The notes under the pieces are model-generated. The model worked only from the letters and a program-made list of their open reading frames with translations, was not told the origin of the DNA and made no database searches. From Paenibacillus_S sp043945595 (GTDB taxonomy: Bacteria; Bacillota; Bacilli; Paenibacillales; NBRC-103111): a stretch of 64,000 bases of DNA. The stretch spans positions 4,092,001 to 4,156,000 of the forward strand of contig NZ_JBIFNP010000001.1 of NCBI RefSeq assembly GCF_043945595.1, written 5' to 3'. Numbering within the stretch: the first letter of the stretch is position 1; each line of letters opens with the position of its first letter. Of the stretch, positions 1 through 9,758 are shown piece after piece. Position numbers and translations under genes: made by a program.

Positions 1-1108
1 CGACGGCAATGAAATCGGCTTTCATCCCGGCTTGCAGCGCGCCTACGTTCTCCAGCCAGATGGATCTTGCGCCTTCCAGCGTTCCCATCCGAAGCGCAGC
101 CTCCGCAGGCACTGCCACCGGATCGCCCGTTACCCCTTTATGAATCAGCGCCGCGAGACGCATTTCCTCGAACATGTCCAAATTGTTATTGCTTGCAGGT
201 CCGTCCGTACCGAGCGACACTTTGATTCCTGCCTTCAGCAATTCCGGCACGCGGGCTACGCCGCTCGCAAGCTTAAGGTTGCTTCCGGGATTGTGGGATA
301 CGCGGACATCGTATTTTTTCAAAATTTCAATTTCTTCGTCCGTCAGATGTACCGCGTGGGCAACCAGTGTCGGTCTTGTAAACATGCCCAGCTTCTCCAA
401 ATGAGCGACAGGCCGAGCTCCATACTGCTCGAAGTTTTCCTGAACCTCTCTGGCCGTTTCCGACATATGCGTGTGCATAGGCAGCTGAAGATCGTGGGCA
501 GCCTGTACGAAACGCTCGATAAACTCAGGAGGGCACGTATACGGCGCATGCGGCGACATCAGCGTTGTGATTCGTCCGTCCGCCTTGTGGTGCCAATCCT
601 TCGCGAACTGCACCGCTTCCGCCAGCTTGGCGTCCTGCACGTCCGGAGGGCACAAACCGATCGCACCGCGTGTCAGCACGCCGCGCATCCCGCTCTGCTC
701 GACCGCAAGCGCTACTTCATTCATATGGTCGTACATGTCGACCACCGCTGTCGTTCCGCCCTTAATCATTTCCAATATAGAAAGCTCCGTGCCGATTCGC
801 ACGTCATGCGAGGTAAATTTGCCTTCCATCGGCCACATTTTTTCCTGCAGCCACACCTGCAGCGCCAAATCATCGCCATAGCCGCGCAGCAGCGACATCG
901 CCGCATGTCCGTGCGTGTTGACCAAGCCCGGCAGAAACAGCTTATTTTTTCCGTCGATACGCTCATCGTACTGGTTCAGCGGCAGCGGCGGCTGTCCGCC
1001 GATATATGTAATTTGATTATCCTCCCATACCATACATCCGTGTACAACAGGCAGTAACTCATCTAATGTAATAAAAATGCCGTCTGTAATAATCGTTTTC
1101 ACTTGCAT
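1..1108 (-). CDS. mtaD: 5-methylthioadenosine/S-adenosylhomocysteine deaminase family amidohydrolase (3' end cut by window edge)
   Basis: Metal-dependent amidohydrolase of the MtaD/SsnA group, predicted to deaminate 5'-methylthioadenosine or S-adenosylhomocysteine in the cytosol. The translated N-terminus starts MQVKTIITDGIFITLDE. It shows the metal-binding NTHGH motif (His66, His68), a later HTHMSET, HAVHLTDEE and the GTDGPASNN motif near the C-terminal side, all in the usual order of the family. The ATG at 1106-1108 follows an AGGAAGG ribosome binding site. The C-terminus lies before position 1, so length cannot be judged. Substrate choice among methylthioadenosine, SAH and related purines cannot be settled from sequence. 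It appears to have its own promoter just upstream. Confidence 0.85.
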   Translation of the reverse strand, partial: MQVKTIITDGIFITLDELLPVVHGCMVWEDNQITYIGGQPPLPLNQYDERIDGKNKLFLPGLVNTHGHAAMSLLRGYGDDLALQVWLQEKMWPMEGKFTSHDVRIGTELSILEMIKGGTTAVVDMYDHMNEVALAVEQSGMRGVLTRGAIGLCPPDVQDAKLAEAVQFAKDWHHKADGRITTLMSPHAPYTCPPEFIERFVQAAHDLQLPMHTHMSETAREVQENFEQYGARPVAHLEKLGMFTRPTLVAHAVHLTDEEIEILKKYDVRVSHNPGSNLKLASGVARVPELLKAGIKVSLGTDGPASNNNLDMFEEMRLAALIHKGVTGDPVAVPAEAALRMGTLEGARSIWLENVGALQAGMKADFIAV

Positions 1109-1140
1109 TCCTTCCTTTCTCAGTACCTGACATAAATTTT

Positions 1141-1169
1141 ACTGTACAACTTCATCCTCTATAAATCAA
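1141..1169 (-). promoter_or_regulatory. Predicted sigma-A promoter for mtaD
   Basis: On the minus strand TTGATT (1164-1169), 17 bases, then TACAGT (1141-1146). Transcription would start near 1134, giving a leader of about 26 bases before the mtaD start. The rest of 1109-1366 holds no gene that I can see. Confidence 0.45.
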
Positions 1170-1366
1170 GTAACCATAGATCGGCGAGCCGTACCTTCTT
1201 TACATAATAAACCTTTCATGAACATATTCTGAAAAGGATAAACTATCATTGCAATCCATCCGCCGGATGTGTTATTTTTAATTTTGTGTGTAATTTCACG
1301 CTAAAATTCTACAATAATCGATGCCATTGTGAATTTATCGTTAAGATACTTTAAGGGGGCTGTTTC

Positions 1367-1987
1367 ATGCTTTTCGCTAAAAAAAACGACACCGACTTTC
1401 TTCTCCTGCTGATTAAAGCTTCGGAAAACACGCTGCATGCGGCACAGATGTTCCGCAATGCCGTGATGGGCGACCAACCGCCGGCGTCCTTTTATCCTCA
1501 GCTGAAGGATTTGGAGAATGCAGGGGATCAAATCACACATCAAATTTTTAAAGGCTTGAACAAAGTGTTCATCACCCCTTTAGACCGCGAGGATATCATG
1601 GAGCTTGCCTCCAAGGTTGACGATGTCATCGACGGTATCGAAGCCTCCATGGCCCGGTTCGATTATTTGAATATTACGATCAGCGATAAATATATGAAGG
1701 AATTTTCCGCGGTGATCGTAGCCAGCTGCCAGCACATTCTCGATGCCTTCAAGCTCCTTGCCAAAAAGAAATACATACAAATTACCGAACACACGGTACA
1801 AATCAACAGTCTCGAGAATGAAGCGGACCGTCTGATGCGCGAGGGAATTCGGGAAATTTTCACCAATCCGAAGGATCCTTATCATGATTTCAAAATTAAG
1901 GAGCTGTATGAAAGGCTGGAGCAAACCACCGACGCCTGTGAAGATGTAGCCAATATATTGGAAAGCGTCGTTTTGCGTTACTCGTAA
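1367..1987 (+). CDS. DUF47 family PhoU-like phosphate transport accessory protein (YkaA-like)
   Basis: 206-residue, charged, all-helical protein of the DUF47/PhoU-like family, members of which sit next to PiT phosphate transporters and are thought to control them. The sequence has the family's pattern of two helical bundles with acidic motifs (residues about 55-85, DREDIMELASKVDDVIDGIE, and about 175-200, RLEQTTDACEDVANILE). The ATG follows AAGGGGG. The stop is 28 bases before the PiT transporter start, so the two form an operon. Function as regulator is inferred from family and neighbour; no catalytic site is expected. Confidence 0.9.
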   Translation: MLFAKKNDTDFLLLLIKASENTLHAAQMFRNAVMGDQPPASFYPQLKDLENAGDQITHQIFKGLNKVFITPLDREDIMELASKVDDVIDGIEASMARFDYLNITISDKYMKEFSAVIVASCQHILDAFKLLAKKKYIQITEHTVQINSLENEADRLMREGIREIFTNPKDPYHDFKIKELYERLEQTTDACEDVANILESVVLRYS

Positions 1988-2015
1988 GCTTTTTTCATAC
2001 CCGTAGGAGGAAATT

Positions 2016-3017
2016 ATGTTAACCCTATTGCTCATCATTGTTGGACTGGCTCTGCTATTTGATTTCATCAACGGCTTTCACGATACGGCAAACGCTATTG
2101 CAACCTCCATTTCCACCCGGGCGCTGACCCCGAAATTCGCTGTTTTTTATGCGGCCATTTTAAATTTCATCGGCGCGGTCTATTCCTCCGGAGTTGCCAA
2201 AACAATCGGGGGAAAGGTAGCCAATCCGGCTAACATCGATCATGGTGTAGAAATCGTTATTGCTACGCTGATCACGGCTATCATCTGGAATCTCATTACC
2301 TGGTACTACGGCATTCCTTCCTCATCGTCTCATACGCTGATCGGCTCCTTGGCGGGAGCGGTCATTGCCGGAGCCGGATTTAACCAAGTCAACTGGGCCG
2401 GATTTAAGGAAATCATTATTATTCTTGTTTTGTCTCCAATCGTTGCTTTTGCAACGGGCTTCGTGTTAATGTGGATCATTCGCCAGCTGATTATTATAAG
2501 CGGAAATCATTCCCGGTCCAGGTTGAACCGGTCGTTCCGATTTTTCCAAATTTTCTCCGCCGGCTTGCTTTCCTTATCTCACGGAGGCAACGATGCGCAG
2601 AAAGCGATGGGTATTATTGTCTTCGGCCTTGTAGCGCTAGGATATCAAACCGATCTGGACGTACCGCTCTGGGTTAAAGTTTCGGCGGCCATCGCTATGG
2701 GGCTTGGAACGTCCATCGGGGGCATGCGGATCATTAAGACGATGAGTAAAAAGCTGATGAAAATCGAGCCGATCAACGGCTTTGCATCCGACTTGAACTC
2801 GTCCATCGTCATCCAAGCCTCCACAGCAATGGGCATGCCGTTATCGACGACACACGTCATTTCCTCTTCCATCATCGGTACCGGATCGGTCATGCGGTTT
2901 CATGATGTGAAATGGGCAACGGTCACCAAGATGGTCATGACCTGGATTATAACGATTCCGATCAGTATGATACTCGCCTATCTGATTTACAAAATTATTT
3001 TTCAGTTCACCTCCTGA
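2016..3017 (+). CDS. pit: Low-affinity inorganic phosphate transporter, PiT family
   Basis: 333-residue polytopic membrane protein of the PiT family (Pi symporter). The inverted-repeat signature is visible twice: DFINGFHDTANAIATSI near residue 15-30 and SHGGNDAQKAMG near residue 190-200. About ten hydrophobic segments are present, and the length is normal for short bacterial PiT proteins. A TAGGAGG site precedes the ATG by the usual distance. It follows the DUF47 gene as a two-gene operon and ends at a strong hairpin terminator. Phosphate as substrate follows from the family and the DUF47 partner. Confidence 0.92.
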   Translation: MLTLLLIIVGLALLFDFINGFHDTANAIATSISTRALTPKFAVFYAAILNFIGAVYSSGVAKTIGGKVANPANIDHGVEIVIATLITAIIWNLITWYYGIPSSSSHTLIGSLAGAVIAGAGFNQVNWAGFKEIIIILVLSPIVAFATGFVLMWIIRQLIIISGNHSRSRLNRSFRFFQIFSAGLLSLSHGGNDAQKAMGIIVFGLVALGYQTDLDVPLWVKVSAAIAMGLGTSIGGMRIIKTMSKKLMKIEPINGFASDLNSSIVIQASTAMGMPLSTTHVISSSIIGTGSVMRFHDVKWATVTKMVMTWIITIPISMILAYLIYKIIFQFTS

Positions 3018-3043
3018 CAGCACTAAAAATCCCCAACAGAGAA

Positions 3044-3081
3044 AAGCCTGCACTCCTTTCCCAAGGATGCAGGCTTCTTTT
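3044..3081. terminator. Rho-independent terminator between pit and rex (possibly bidirectional)
   Basis: Nine-base perfect arms AAGCCTGCA/TGCAGGCTT with an inner TCCTT/AAGGA stem, followed on plus by CTTTT. On minus the hairpin is followed by TTCTCT, so it may also stop transcripts leaving rex. It separates two convergent units. Confidence 0.8.
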
Positions 3082-3106
3082 GATACCCTACCGTTCGTTG
3101 CGGGCA

Positions 3107-3727
3107 TTAATCGAGATAATAGGCCAAGCTTTGCAGCTCCGTCGTAAAGTCCGCATGGTGGACCCTCATTTCGTTCGGAACCTTGATAATAATCGGGGCA
3201 AAGTTAAGAATCGCTTCAACCCCTGCGCTGACAAATTCATTCGCAACATTCTGCGCTTCGTTCGCCGGTACCGTAATAATGCCGATTCTTACGTGCAGTG
3301 CGGCGATCGTTTCCTTCAACTCCCTCATCGGCTTCACCTTCAAGTTATTGATGGATTCGCCGATCTTGGATTCATGAGCATCGAATACCGCAACAATTTT
3401 CATATTGTCCTTTAAGTAGGCATTATAATTGCAGAGGGCGCGCCCCAGGTTCCCCGCTCCGACCAAAGCCACCGGAATCAGCTTGTCCAGCTTTAAGATC
3501 TGACGTATTTTCTCAATCAAGTAGTCGACGTCGTAGCCGATCCCTTTTTTCCCGAATTCCCCGAAATACGCGAGATCCTTCCGGATTTGCGCCGGATTCA
3601 GATCGAGCTTCTGCCCGAGATCTTGTGAGGATACCGTATGGACGCTTTTTTTGCTCAATTCGTTCAAAAATCTAAGATATACCGGAAGCCTTCGAACAAC
3701 CGCTTCTGATATTTTCATTGTTTTCAT
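3107..3727 (-). CDS. rex: Redox-sensing transcriptional repressor Rex
   Basis: Rex senses the NADH/NAD+ ratio and represses fermentation and respiration genes. The protein has an N-terminal winged helix (KISEAVVRRLPVYLRFLNEL to about residue 75) and a Rossmann domain with the nucleotide motif VGAGNLGRAL, ending in a typical LQSLAYYLD. I chose the ATG at 3727 because it overlaps the dinG stop as ATGA and has GGAG just upstream; an ATG ten bases further in (MKISEA) is also possible, and a more distal ATG at 3748 lies inside dinG. Translation is probably coupled to dinG. No clear Rex operator was found in the window. Confidence 0.93.
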   Translation of the reverse strand: MKTMKISEAVVRRLPVYLRFLNELSKKSVHTVSSQDLGQKLDLNPAQIRKDLAYFGEFGKKGIGYDVDYLIEKIRQILKLDKLIPVALVGAGNLGRALCNYNAYLKDNMKIVAVFDAHESKIGESINNLKVKPMRELKETIAALHVRIGIITVPANEAQNVANEFVSAGVEAILNFAPIIIKVPNEMRVHHADFTTELQSLAYYLD

Positions 3728-6583
3728 TCTCCGTTTTCCCCCATCCACTGCTTAATTCGCGGAACCAGCTGATTGGTCGGCATATGCTCGATCTTCGGTC
3801 CGGGCAGTGAGTACAAAAAGTATTTCCCGTAAGTCGTATCGATGACCCTCGTGTCATAAATAATGACAATGCCTTTGTCCTTCGCTGTGCGAACAAGCCT
3901 GCCGAAGCCCTGCTTGAACCGGATGACCGCTTGCGGAACCGAAAGCTTCATAAACGGGTTCTGATTCAGTTTCTTCAGCTTCTCCGTCTTCGCCTCGACT
4001 AACGGATGATTCGGCGGCTGGAAGGGCAGACGAACGATGGCAAGACAGGTTAAGGCGTCACCCGGAATATCGACTCCTTCCCAGAAGCTGCTGGTACCCA
4101 AAAGAATGCTGGAGGCGCTGTTCTGAAACAGCCTTGTCAGCTTGCTCCGGTTGCTGCTGTCCACGCCTTGACCGAGAACCTGCATCCCGAAGGGAGCCAG
4201 CCGGTCTTTAAGCGAGGCATGAACCAGCTTCAGCATCCGGTTCGAGGTAAACAGCACAAGCATGCGCCCTTTGGTTTCCAGCGCAACCTCCGCCAGCGAT
4301 TGGGTCAGATGCTCCAGAAACTGCTTCTCACCGGCATTTCCCCGAATGCTCGGGAAATCTCTGGGGATGGCCACCAGCGCCTGCTGCCTGTAGTTAAAAG
4401 GGGACGGCAGCTGTACGGTCTTCAGCTTCGGCTCTTCTTCCTTGCTGTCCGTCTCCAAGCCGAGCTGCTCGCAAGTATAATCGAACGACTTCCCTACCGA
4501 CAAAGTCGCGGAAGTCATAATGATACTGTCCTTCACGTCAAAGAAATGCTGCTGCAACATCGGACTCACGTCGATGGGAACGCAGACCAGCTGGAGCGAC
4601 TTGCTTTTATTGAATTGTCCCGCTTCGAGCCAGTAAACGTAATTGTCGTCAGGCATGGTCATGAAGTAGTGCAAATTATCGCGGTGACGATAAAGCTCCT
4701 TCACGGTGCCCGTTACGTCCGTTAGAATGCCTTGAAGGTCCAGCTCGTCCTGCATCTCCTTCATTTCCGATAACAGCTTGTCCAGCTTCCTCAGCACCTC
4801 GCTGGTCAACAGGAAGATGTTATCCTCCAGCACGAGCAGCTTATCCCAGCCCTGAGGCTGGTCTTCCTTCTTAATGCGGTAAACCAGCTGACCGCCTTCC
4901 ATCTGGGTCGGGTCCGCACGGGAAGCCAGCAGCTGATACAGCAGCTCCGCCAGCTCATCCCACTGCTCCTTGATCTCGACCAGCTTCGGAGTCAGCCCGT
5001 CAATCGTCTGACTCCAGCCTTTGACACGCTCGGATTCGTCGCGCTGAAGTCTCGCTCTAAGCGACATCAGCTGTCCGCTGCGGCTGTCCTTGAACAGCCA
5101 CCACAGCATGCCGACAAAGGCGCCGTAAAACAATTCAATGCCAAGATGCTTGCTGGCGACTTCTTCGAAATGATGCGCTTCATCTATGACCAAATGCTTA
5201 TAGTTCGGCAGCAGCCGGTTCTCCGCTTTGGTATCGGTAAACAGCATAGAGTGGTTAGTTATTACGACATCCGCCGTGTTGGCATCATGCCGCGCGCGAT
5301 GGTAGAAGCATTTTTTAAACCAGGGACATGCTCTGTTCAAACAGGAATCCGTATCGCTCGCAACCGTATGCCAAAAGGAGGCGCCTTTATTGCCAAAGTG
5401 AAGCTCTTCTTCATCTCCATGCTTCGTTTCGCTTAACCAGACCACCATTTGACCCGCAGTCATCCGGTCTTCCTTGCCCTGCTCGAAATCCTGCAGGTTC
5501 ATTTTCTGCTCGAATTTACGCAAGCATAAATAATGGCTACGGCCTTTTAATACCGAGGCTTTAAACGGAACTGGAAACAAGTCCTGCAGCAGAGGAATAT
5601 CCCGCTCCCGGATTTGCTCCTGCAGGTTGATGGTATGCGTACTGACAAGCACCTTCTTCTCCTGCTTTACACCGTAATATAAAGAAGGAATCAAGTAACC
5701 GAGCGATTTCCCCGTGCCGGTGCCTGCCTCGATCATTAGATGCTGGTCATGCTCGAAGGCCGACTCCACCTCACTCAGCATGCGTACCTGGGCTTCCCGG
5801 TTCGTCGTACGAGGCGAAACGCTGTCTCAGTTCCGCTTTCAGCTGCTCATAAAACTCGCCGAAATCCGAAGGCAGAGCTTGAACCTCCTTGTCTTCCCGG
5901 AGAGTCTCCTCCTCGCCCCAGTCGTCAACATTCAGCTCGAACTGCCGGAAGTACCGTCCATCCTCCGAATCGATAGCAGCATACGCTTCTTTATACAGCC
6001 GCATCTCCTGAATAAACCAACCGAAATCGGACAGCGCTTCGTCGAAAATAATGTTCAAGCGCTGCAGCGTCAGCAGGGACAGTCCCTGAAAACGCTCTAT
6101 ACAGCGAAGCCAAATGAGAGCGGTCGCCTCGGCATCGCTATCGGCCTGATGCGGCCGCTCATGCGGCAAATCGAACGTCTGGGAAACCATGCTCAGCTGC
6201 AGGCTCGATAAAGAAGGAAACAGCACGCGCAGCGCATCCATCGTATCCAGCACTTTTCCGTCAAAAGGAAAGTAACCGTGCTCGTCCAACGCCCGCTGAA
6301 GAAAGCCCAGATCAAAGGCAATATTATGGCCTACCAGCACGCTGTCCTGAAGCAGCGGCACCATTTCGGCAATAACCGTATCCAGCTCCGGCGCATCCTT
6401 GACCATCTCATCGTCAATACCGGTTAACGTTGTTATAGAAGAAGGTATACCGATCCCTGGATTAACCAAGGAAGTATACCTGTCCGTAATTTGATCGTCC
6501 ATTATAATGACAAGGCCAACCTGAATAATGCGGTCCGCAGATTGGCTCCCGGTCGTTTCAAAATCCAAAACCGCGAATTTCAT
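3724..6583 (-). CDS. dinG: DinG-type exonuclease-helicase, interrupted by a +1 frameshift near 5800
   Basis: Fused 3'-5' exonuclease/superfamily 2 helicase of DNA repair. The N-terminal open frame (5771-6583) has DnaQ-like motifs DFETTG, GHNIAFDLGFL and HQADSDAEA. The C-terminal frame (3724 to about 5800) has Walker A EAGTGTGKS, a VIDEAHHFEE box and TSATLS. In the helicase part, one Cys in HYLCL plus Cys-x4-Cys-x5-Cys match the spacing of the iron-sulfur cluster in E. coli DinG. The frames meet at TACGACGAACCGG: removing one base restores a continuous ASYxNREAQVRMLSEV. Either this is a sequence error or the two halves are made separately, since they overlap by 11 bases. Bacillus relatives have one fused protein, which favours error. 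Confidence 0.85.
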
Positions 6584-6673
6584 TACTTTTATGTCAATCC
6601 CTTCATTCCCACTCTCTTCTTAGCATACCAATACTCCAGGGAAAAGGGAATAGTAAACTTCATCCTATGCAGC

Positions 6674-7309
6674 TCATTTTCGGACAGGATCTTCCAGAAA
6701 CTGAAGCTCTCCTTTCTTGGAGCAGGCACAAACACCTGTTTCCATTAATGGCTGCACGCTGGTCGGGTCGGTGCGATAGGCCAGATTAAAATATTCCAGC
6801 GCTTTATCCATATTCTGATTGTAAGCTTGAATACAGCCCATAGCGTTAAAGGAAATAGCCTTCATCTGACTGTTGTCGGTAATTTGAGAAAGAAAATGAA
6901 AATGACTGTAGCTTTCCGTATTTTCTCCCTTGCGCAGATAGCTCATGGCTAAATACACACGGGCCAGCGTAAAATCGGGCTGTTCGCGAACCATGGACGA
7001 GAATTCGCGAATGGCTTCGTCAAACATCAGCAGCTTGTAATAGCCTTGACCTCGGGCAAAGCGTTCCGTATGCTTCCCCATCAATTCCGGATTTTGCAGA
7101 TGATCTTGATATGAAGGATGATTTGACTGGTAAAAAGCCGCAAGCTTCTCCTCAAACAACAGCCACTCTTCAATAAACGTGTCGCTCATAGCTTTGAGGG
7201 CCTGCAGCTTCTCCTGAAGCTCTTTTTTGTTCGCACCCTTAGCCGTTCGGTACTGAGCACTCACTTCATCGAGCATTTCGTTCATGGAAGCAAATAAATG
7301 TTTGAACAT
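6674..7309 (-). CDS. Tetratricopeptide-repeat protein of unknown role
   Basis: 211-residue cytosolic protein. Residues about 90-205 contain TPR-like units (for example GQGYYKLLMFDEAIREFSSM and LARVYLAMSYLRKG), preceded by a helical, probably coiled N-terminal region rich in Lys/Glu/Gln. I chose the ATG at 7309 because GAGGTG lies five bases before it; an in-frame start 20 codons upstream has no such site. It sits between dinG and panD in the same direction with a 63-base gap to panD. The partner is unknown; TPRs indicate protein-protein contacts only. Confidence 0.75.
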   Translation of the reverse strand: MFKHLFASMNEMLDEVSAQYRTAKGANKKELQEKLQALKAMSDTFIEEWLLFEEKLAAFYQSNHPSYQDHLQNPELMGKHTERFARGQGYYKLLMFDEAIREFSSMVREQPDFTLARVYLAMSYLRKGENTESYSHFHFLSQITDNSQMKAISFNAMGCIQAYNQNMDKALEYFNLAYRTDPTSVQPLMETGVCACSKKGELQFLEDPVRK

Positions 7310-7372
7310 GTATGCACCTCGCTTTAACCTGAGCATACACTCATTTTTCGCCCCTGCCCGTGTTTTCATTCA

Positions 7373-7756
7373 TTACAGCACGGTGGAATGAATTTCTTCC
7401 TTCAGTACGCTGACCACTTTATTATTTTCACCCATTATGGCAATTTGAGGATGATGCTTACGAGCTTCCTCATCCGTTAGCATAACATAAGATAAAATGA
7501 TGACCGTATCCCCTACGTGCACTAATCTCGCGGCGGCGCCGTTCAAACAGATGACACCGGAGCCGCGGGGCCCTGGGATGATATAAGTTTCGAATCTGGC
7601 GCCATTGTTGTTATTGACGATTTGAACCTTTTCATTGGGAAGCATATCGATTAAGTCCAGCAGGTCCTCATCGATTGTAATGCTGCCTACGTAGTTAAGA
7701 TTGGCTTCAGTAACGGTGGCACGGTGAATTTTCGATTTCAGCATCGTTCTAAACAT
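7373..7756 (-). CDS. panD: Aspartate 1-decarboxylase proenzyme
   Basis: 127-residue PanD, which makes beta-alanine from aspartate for pantothenate. The self-cleavage site Tyr22-Val-Gly24-Ser25 is present; Ser25 becomes the catalytic pyruvoyl group. The substrate-binding NGAAARLVHVGD stretch is intact. Length is normal. An AGGGGG site precedes the ATG. It is the last of panB-panC-panD, 22 bases after panC. Confidence 0.97.
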   Translation of the reverse strand: MFRTMLKSKIHRATVTEANLNYVGSITIDEDLLDLIDMLPNEKVQIVNNNNGARFETYIIPGPRGSGVICLNGAAARLVHVGDTVIILSYVMLTDEEARKHHPQIAIMGENNKVVSVLKEEIHSTVL

Positions 7757-7778
7757 AGGTTAGACCCCCTTGTGTAAG

Positions 7779-8666
7779 TTATAAGCGAATAATAGTGTTG
7801 TCAATGAGCCGGGTCTTGCCGAACTTCACCGCCAAAGCGATTAGAATGGACATGCCTTCCCGAATTTCCGTAACAGGCTGCAGCGCAGGATAGGCTACAA
7901 TTTCAATATAGTCGACATCCGCCATCGGCGACTGCCGGATCTGTTCCAGAATGGCTTTGTGCAGCTCGCCGGCGTCCATCTGTCCACGAGCCTCCGCAAC
8001 GAGACGCTCAGCCATTTTCAGCGAAGCAGAAAGGACCAAGGCTTGCTGCCGCTGCTCGGGCTCCAGATAGACGTTGCGGGAGCTCATAGCCAGACCATCC
8101 TGTTCCCTGACGATGGGACACGGCACAATCTGTACCGGCATATTGAGGTCCGCTGCCATTTGTTCGATCACGGCCACCTGCTGGGCATCCTTCTGACCGA
8201 AAAAGGCAGCATCCGGCTGCACCATGTTAAACAGCTTCATGACTACGGTAGCCACGCCGTCGAAATGTCCGGGACGGGAAGCTCCGCATAATCGCTCCGT
8301 AACGCCGGACACCGAAACCACCGTCTTCGTCGGGGACGGATACATTTCGTCCACCCCAGGCAAAAAGACGATATCGGCTTGTTCTTTCTCCGCTAGCGCC
8401 AAGTCTCTTTGCTCATCCCGCGGATACCGGGACAAATCCTCGTTCGGTCCGAATTGAAGCGGATTGACAAAAATGCTCAGCACGACCACGTCGCACTGTT
8501 CTCTGGCGGCCCGAAGCAGACTCGCATGCCCTTCATGCAAATATCCCATCGTCGGAACGAACCCGACGCGCAGCGCGCTGTTCCCGGCTCTTGCCTTACG
8601 GATCGCCGCTCTTAATTCATCAATCCGTCGAATCACCTGCATTTGATGTATGGTTGGCATCCTCAT
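7779..8666 (-). CDS. panC: Pantothenate synthetase (pantoate-beta-alanine ligase)
   Basis: ATP-dependent ligase that joins pantoate and beta-alanine. It has the nucleotidyl-transferase HIGH-like motif (PTMGYLHEGH), the FVNPLQFGPNEDL pantoate region and the KMSKS-like GLAMSSRN. Length 295 is normal. AGGGG lies four bases before the ATG at 8666; an ATG two codons in (MPTIHQ) and one at MQVIRR are alternatives. It lies between panB (14-base gap) and panD. Confidence 0.97.
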   Translation of the reverse strand: MRMPTIHQMQVIRRIDELRAAIRKARAGNSALRVGFVPTMGYLHEGHASLLRAAREQCDVVVLSIFVNPLQFGPNEDLSRYPRDEQRDLALAEKEQADIVFLPGVDEMYPSPTKTVVSVSGVTERLCGASRPGHFDGVATVVMKLFNMVQPDAAFFGQKDAQQVAVIEQMAADLNMPVQIVPCPIVREQDGLAMSSRNVYLEPEQRQQALVLSASLKMAERLVAEARGQMDAGELHKAILEQIRQSPMADVDYIEIVAYPALQPVTEIREGMSILIALAVKFGKTRLIDNTIIRL

Positions 8667-8680
8667 CTATCCCCTATCGT

Positions 8681-9535
8681 TTACTTTTTGCTGCCGTATA
8701 AGAAGTCAGCCATTTCTTCTTCCATCCGGAAAGAGTGCTCAGGCGCAGGGAAAGCTCTTCCCTTCACTTCATCCACATACTGCTTTATGCCGCTGCGGAC
8801 TTGCGTGCCGATATCGGCATAGGCTTTGACAAACCGTTTAGGGGCGATCTGAGAGCCATAACCCAGCGCATCATGGAATACAAGCACCTGTCCGTCACAA
8901 TGCGCCCCCGCTCCGATGCCTATCGTCGGGATGGACAGCTCTTCGGAAATATGGGCGGCCAGCTGTTCCGTCACCAATTCTAGGACGACCGCAAAGGCTC
9001 CCGCCTGCTCCAAAGCTTTGGCTGCATCCACCAATTTGCGCGCCTGCTCCGAGTTTTTGCCTTGAATCTTGAAGCCCCCGATCTGGTGAATCGATTGCGG
9101 AGTAAGCCCAATGTGGCCCATAACCGGAATCCCTGCCTGCGTACAGGCTTCTACCGCAGCGCTAATTTCCCGTCCGCCTTCCATTTTTACCGCTTTGGCC
9201 AAGCCTTCCTGCATGATCCGCGCCGCGTTGCGCAAAGTTAAATCCAGGCTTCCGTGATACGTCATGAACGGCAGATCCGTAACAACAAAAGTCGACGGCG
9301 CCCCGCGTACAACCGAGCGGGAGTGGTAAACCATGTCGTCCATCGTGACAGGAATCGTCGAGTCGTAACCGAGGACGACGTTGCCCAGAGAATCTCCGAC
9401 CAGGATCACGTCCACTCCCGCTTCTTCCGACAGCATCGCTGACGGGTAATCATAAGCGGTCATGACGGCAATCGGAGTTCCGTCCTGTTTCATTTTTTTA
9501 AGCTTTGAGGTTGTTACCGGCTTTTTGGCTTGCAT
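8681..9535 (-). CDS. panB: 3-methyl-2-oxobutanoate hydroxymethyltransferase
   Basis: First enzyme of pantothenate synthesis; makes ketopantoate from ketoisovalerate and methylene-tetrahydrofolate. The family motifs TAYDYPSAMLSEEAGVD, VGDSLGNVVLGYDST and GHIGLTPQS are all present, and the length (284) is normal. I use the ATG at 9535 because AGGTG lies five bases upstream; the in-frame ATG six codons earlier lacks one. The gene is preceded by a leader with two pan-type hairpins and an intrinsic terminator, so panBCD is probably controlled by transcription attenuation. Confidence 0.96.
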   Translation of the reverse strand: MQAKKPVTTSKLKKMKQDGTPIAVMTAYDYPSAMLSEEAGVDVILVGDSLGNVVLGYDSTIPVTMDDMVYHSRSVVRGAPSTFVVTDLPFMTYHGSLDLTLRNAARIMQEGLAKAVKMEGGREISAAVEACTQAGIPVMGHIGLTPQSIHQIGGFKIQGKNSEQARKLVDAAKALEQAGAFAVVLELVTEQLAAHISEELSIPTIGIGAGAHCDGQVLVFHDALGYGSQIAPKRFVKAYADIGTQVRSGIKQYVDEVKGRAFPAPEHSFRMEEEMADFLYGSKK

Positions 9536-9580
9536 GAGTACACCTGCTTTCATTCAAGTTTAGTTAGCCTTAGTATAAAC

Positions 9581-9615
9581 AAAAAAACCTTTTAGCCCAC
9601 GAAAGCTAAAAGGTT
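9581..9615 (-). terminator. Intrinsic terminator in the panBCD leader
   Basis: On minus: eleven-base arms AACCTTTTAGC/GCTAAAAGGTT, eight-base loop, then TTTTTTT. It lies between the leader hairpins and the panB start, 46 bases before the ATG. It can serve as the attenuator of the pan operon, or as the end of birA transcripts. Confidence 0.85.
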
Positions 9616-9641
9616 CACATGTTAAATCCACCATATGATCC

Positions 9642-9673
9642 TTCTGTCTCGGTCCGTTAGGCTCAGAGCAGAA
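9642..9673 (-). ncRNA. pan RNA motif, second copy (proximal to panB)
   Basis: On minus: stem UUCUG/CAGAA, an A bulged on the 3' side, a five-pair stem CUCUG/CCGAG with one U-C mismatch, an A bulged on the 5' side, a short stem GCC/GGA with one G-A mismatch, and loop UAAC. The geometry is the same as in the copy at 9724-9753. Tandem hairpins with two bulged adenosines upstream of panB are the published description of the pan motif, a motif without a known ligand as far as I recall. Confidence 0.65.
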
Positions 9674-9723
9674 TCCGACATATTCCAATTGGGCTATTCA
9701 GTTGGAACAAAGATCTTACAATG

Positions 9724-9753
9724 GGAGTGCGGTTCCTGTCGGATACCGCCTCC
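9724..9753 (-). ncRNA. pan RNA motif, first copy
   Basis: On minus: GGAG/CUCC, an A bulged on the 3' side, GCGGU/ACCGC, an A bulged on the 5' side, UCC/GGA and loop GACA. All three stems are perfect. The hairpin begins right at the predicted transcription start. The stretch between it and the second copy also holds a UUCCAA/UUGGAA hairpin. Confidence 0.7.
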
Positions 9754-9758
9754 GTTTT

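Noticed and set aside
1270..1366. Pho-box-like direct repeats (TTCACG, TTCTACA) upstream of the DUF47/PiT operon
   Set aside because: Spacing and matches are too weak to separate from chance in AT-rich DNA.
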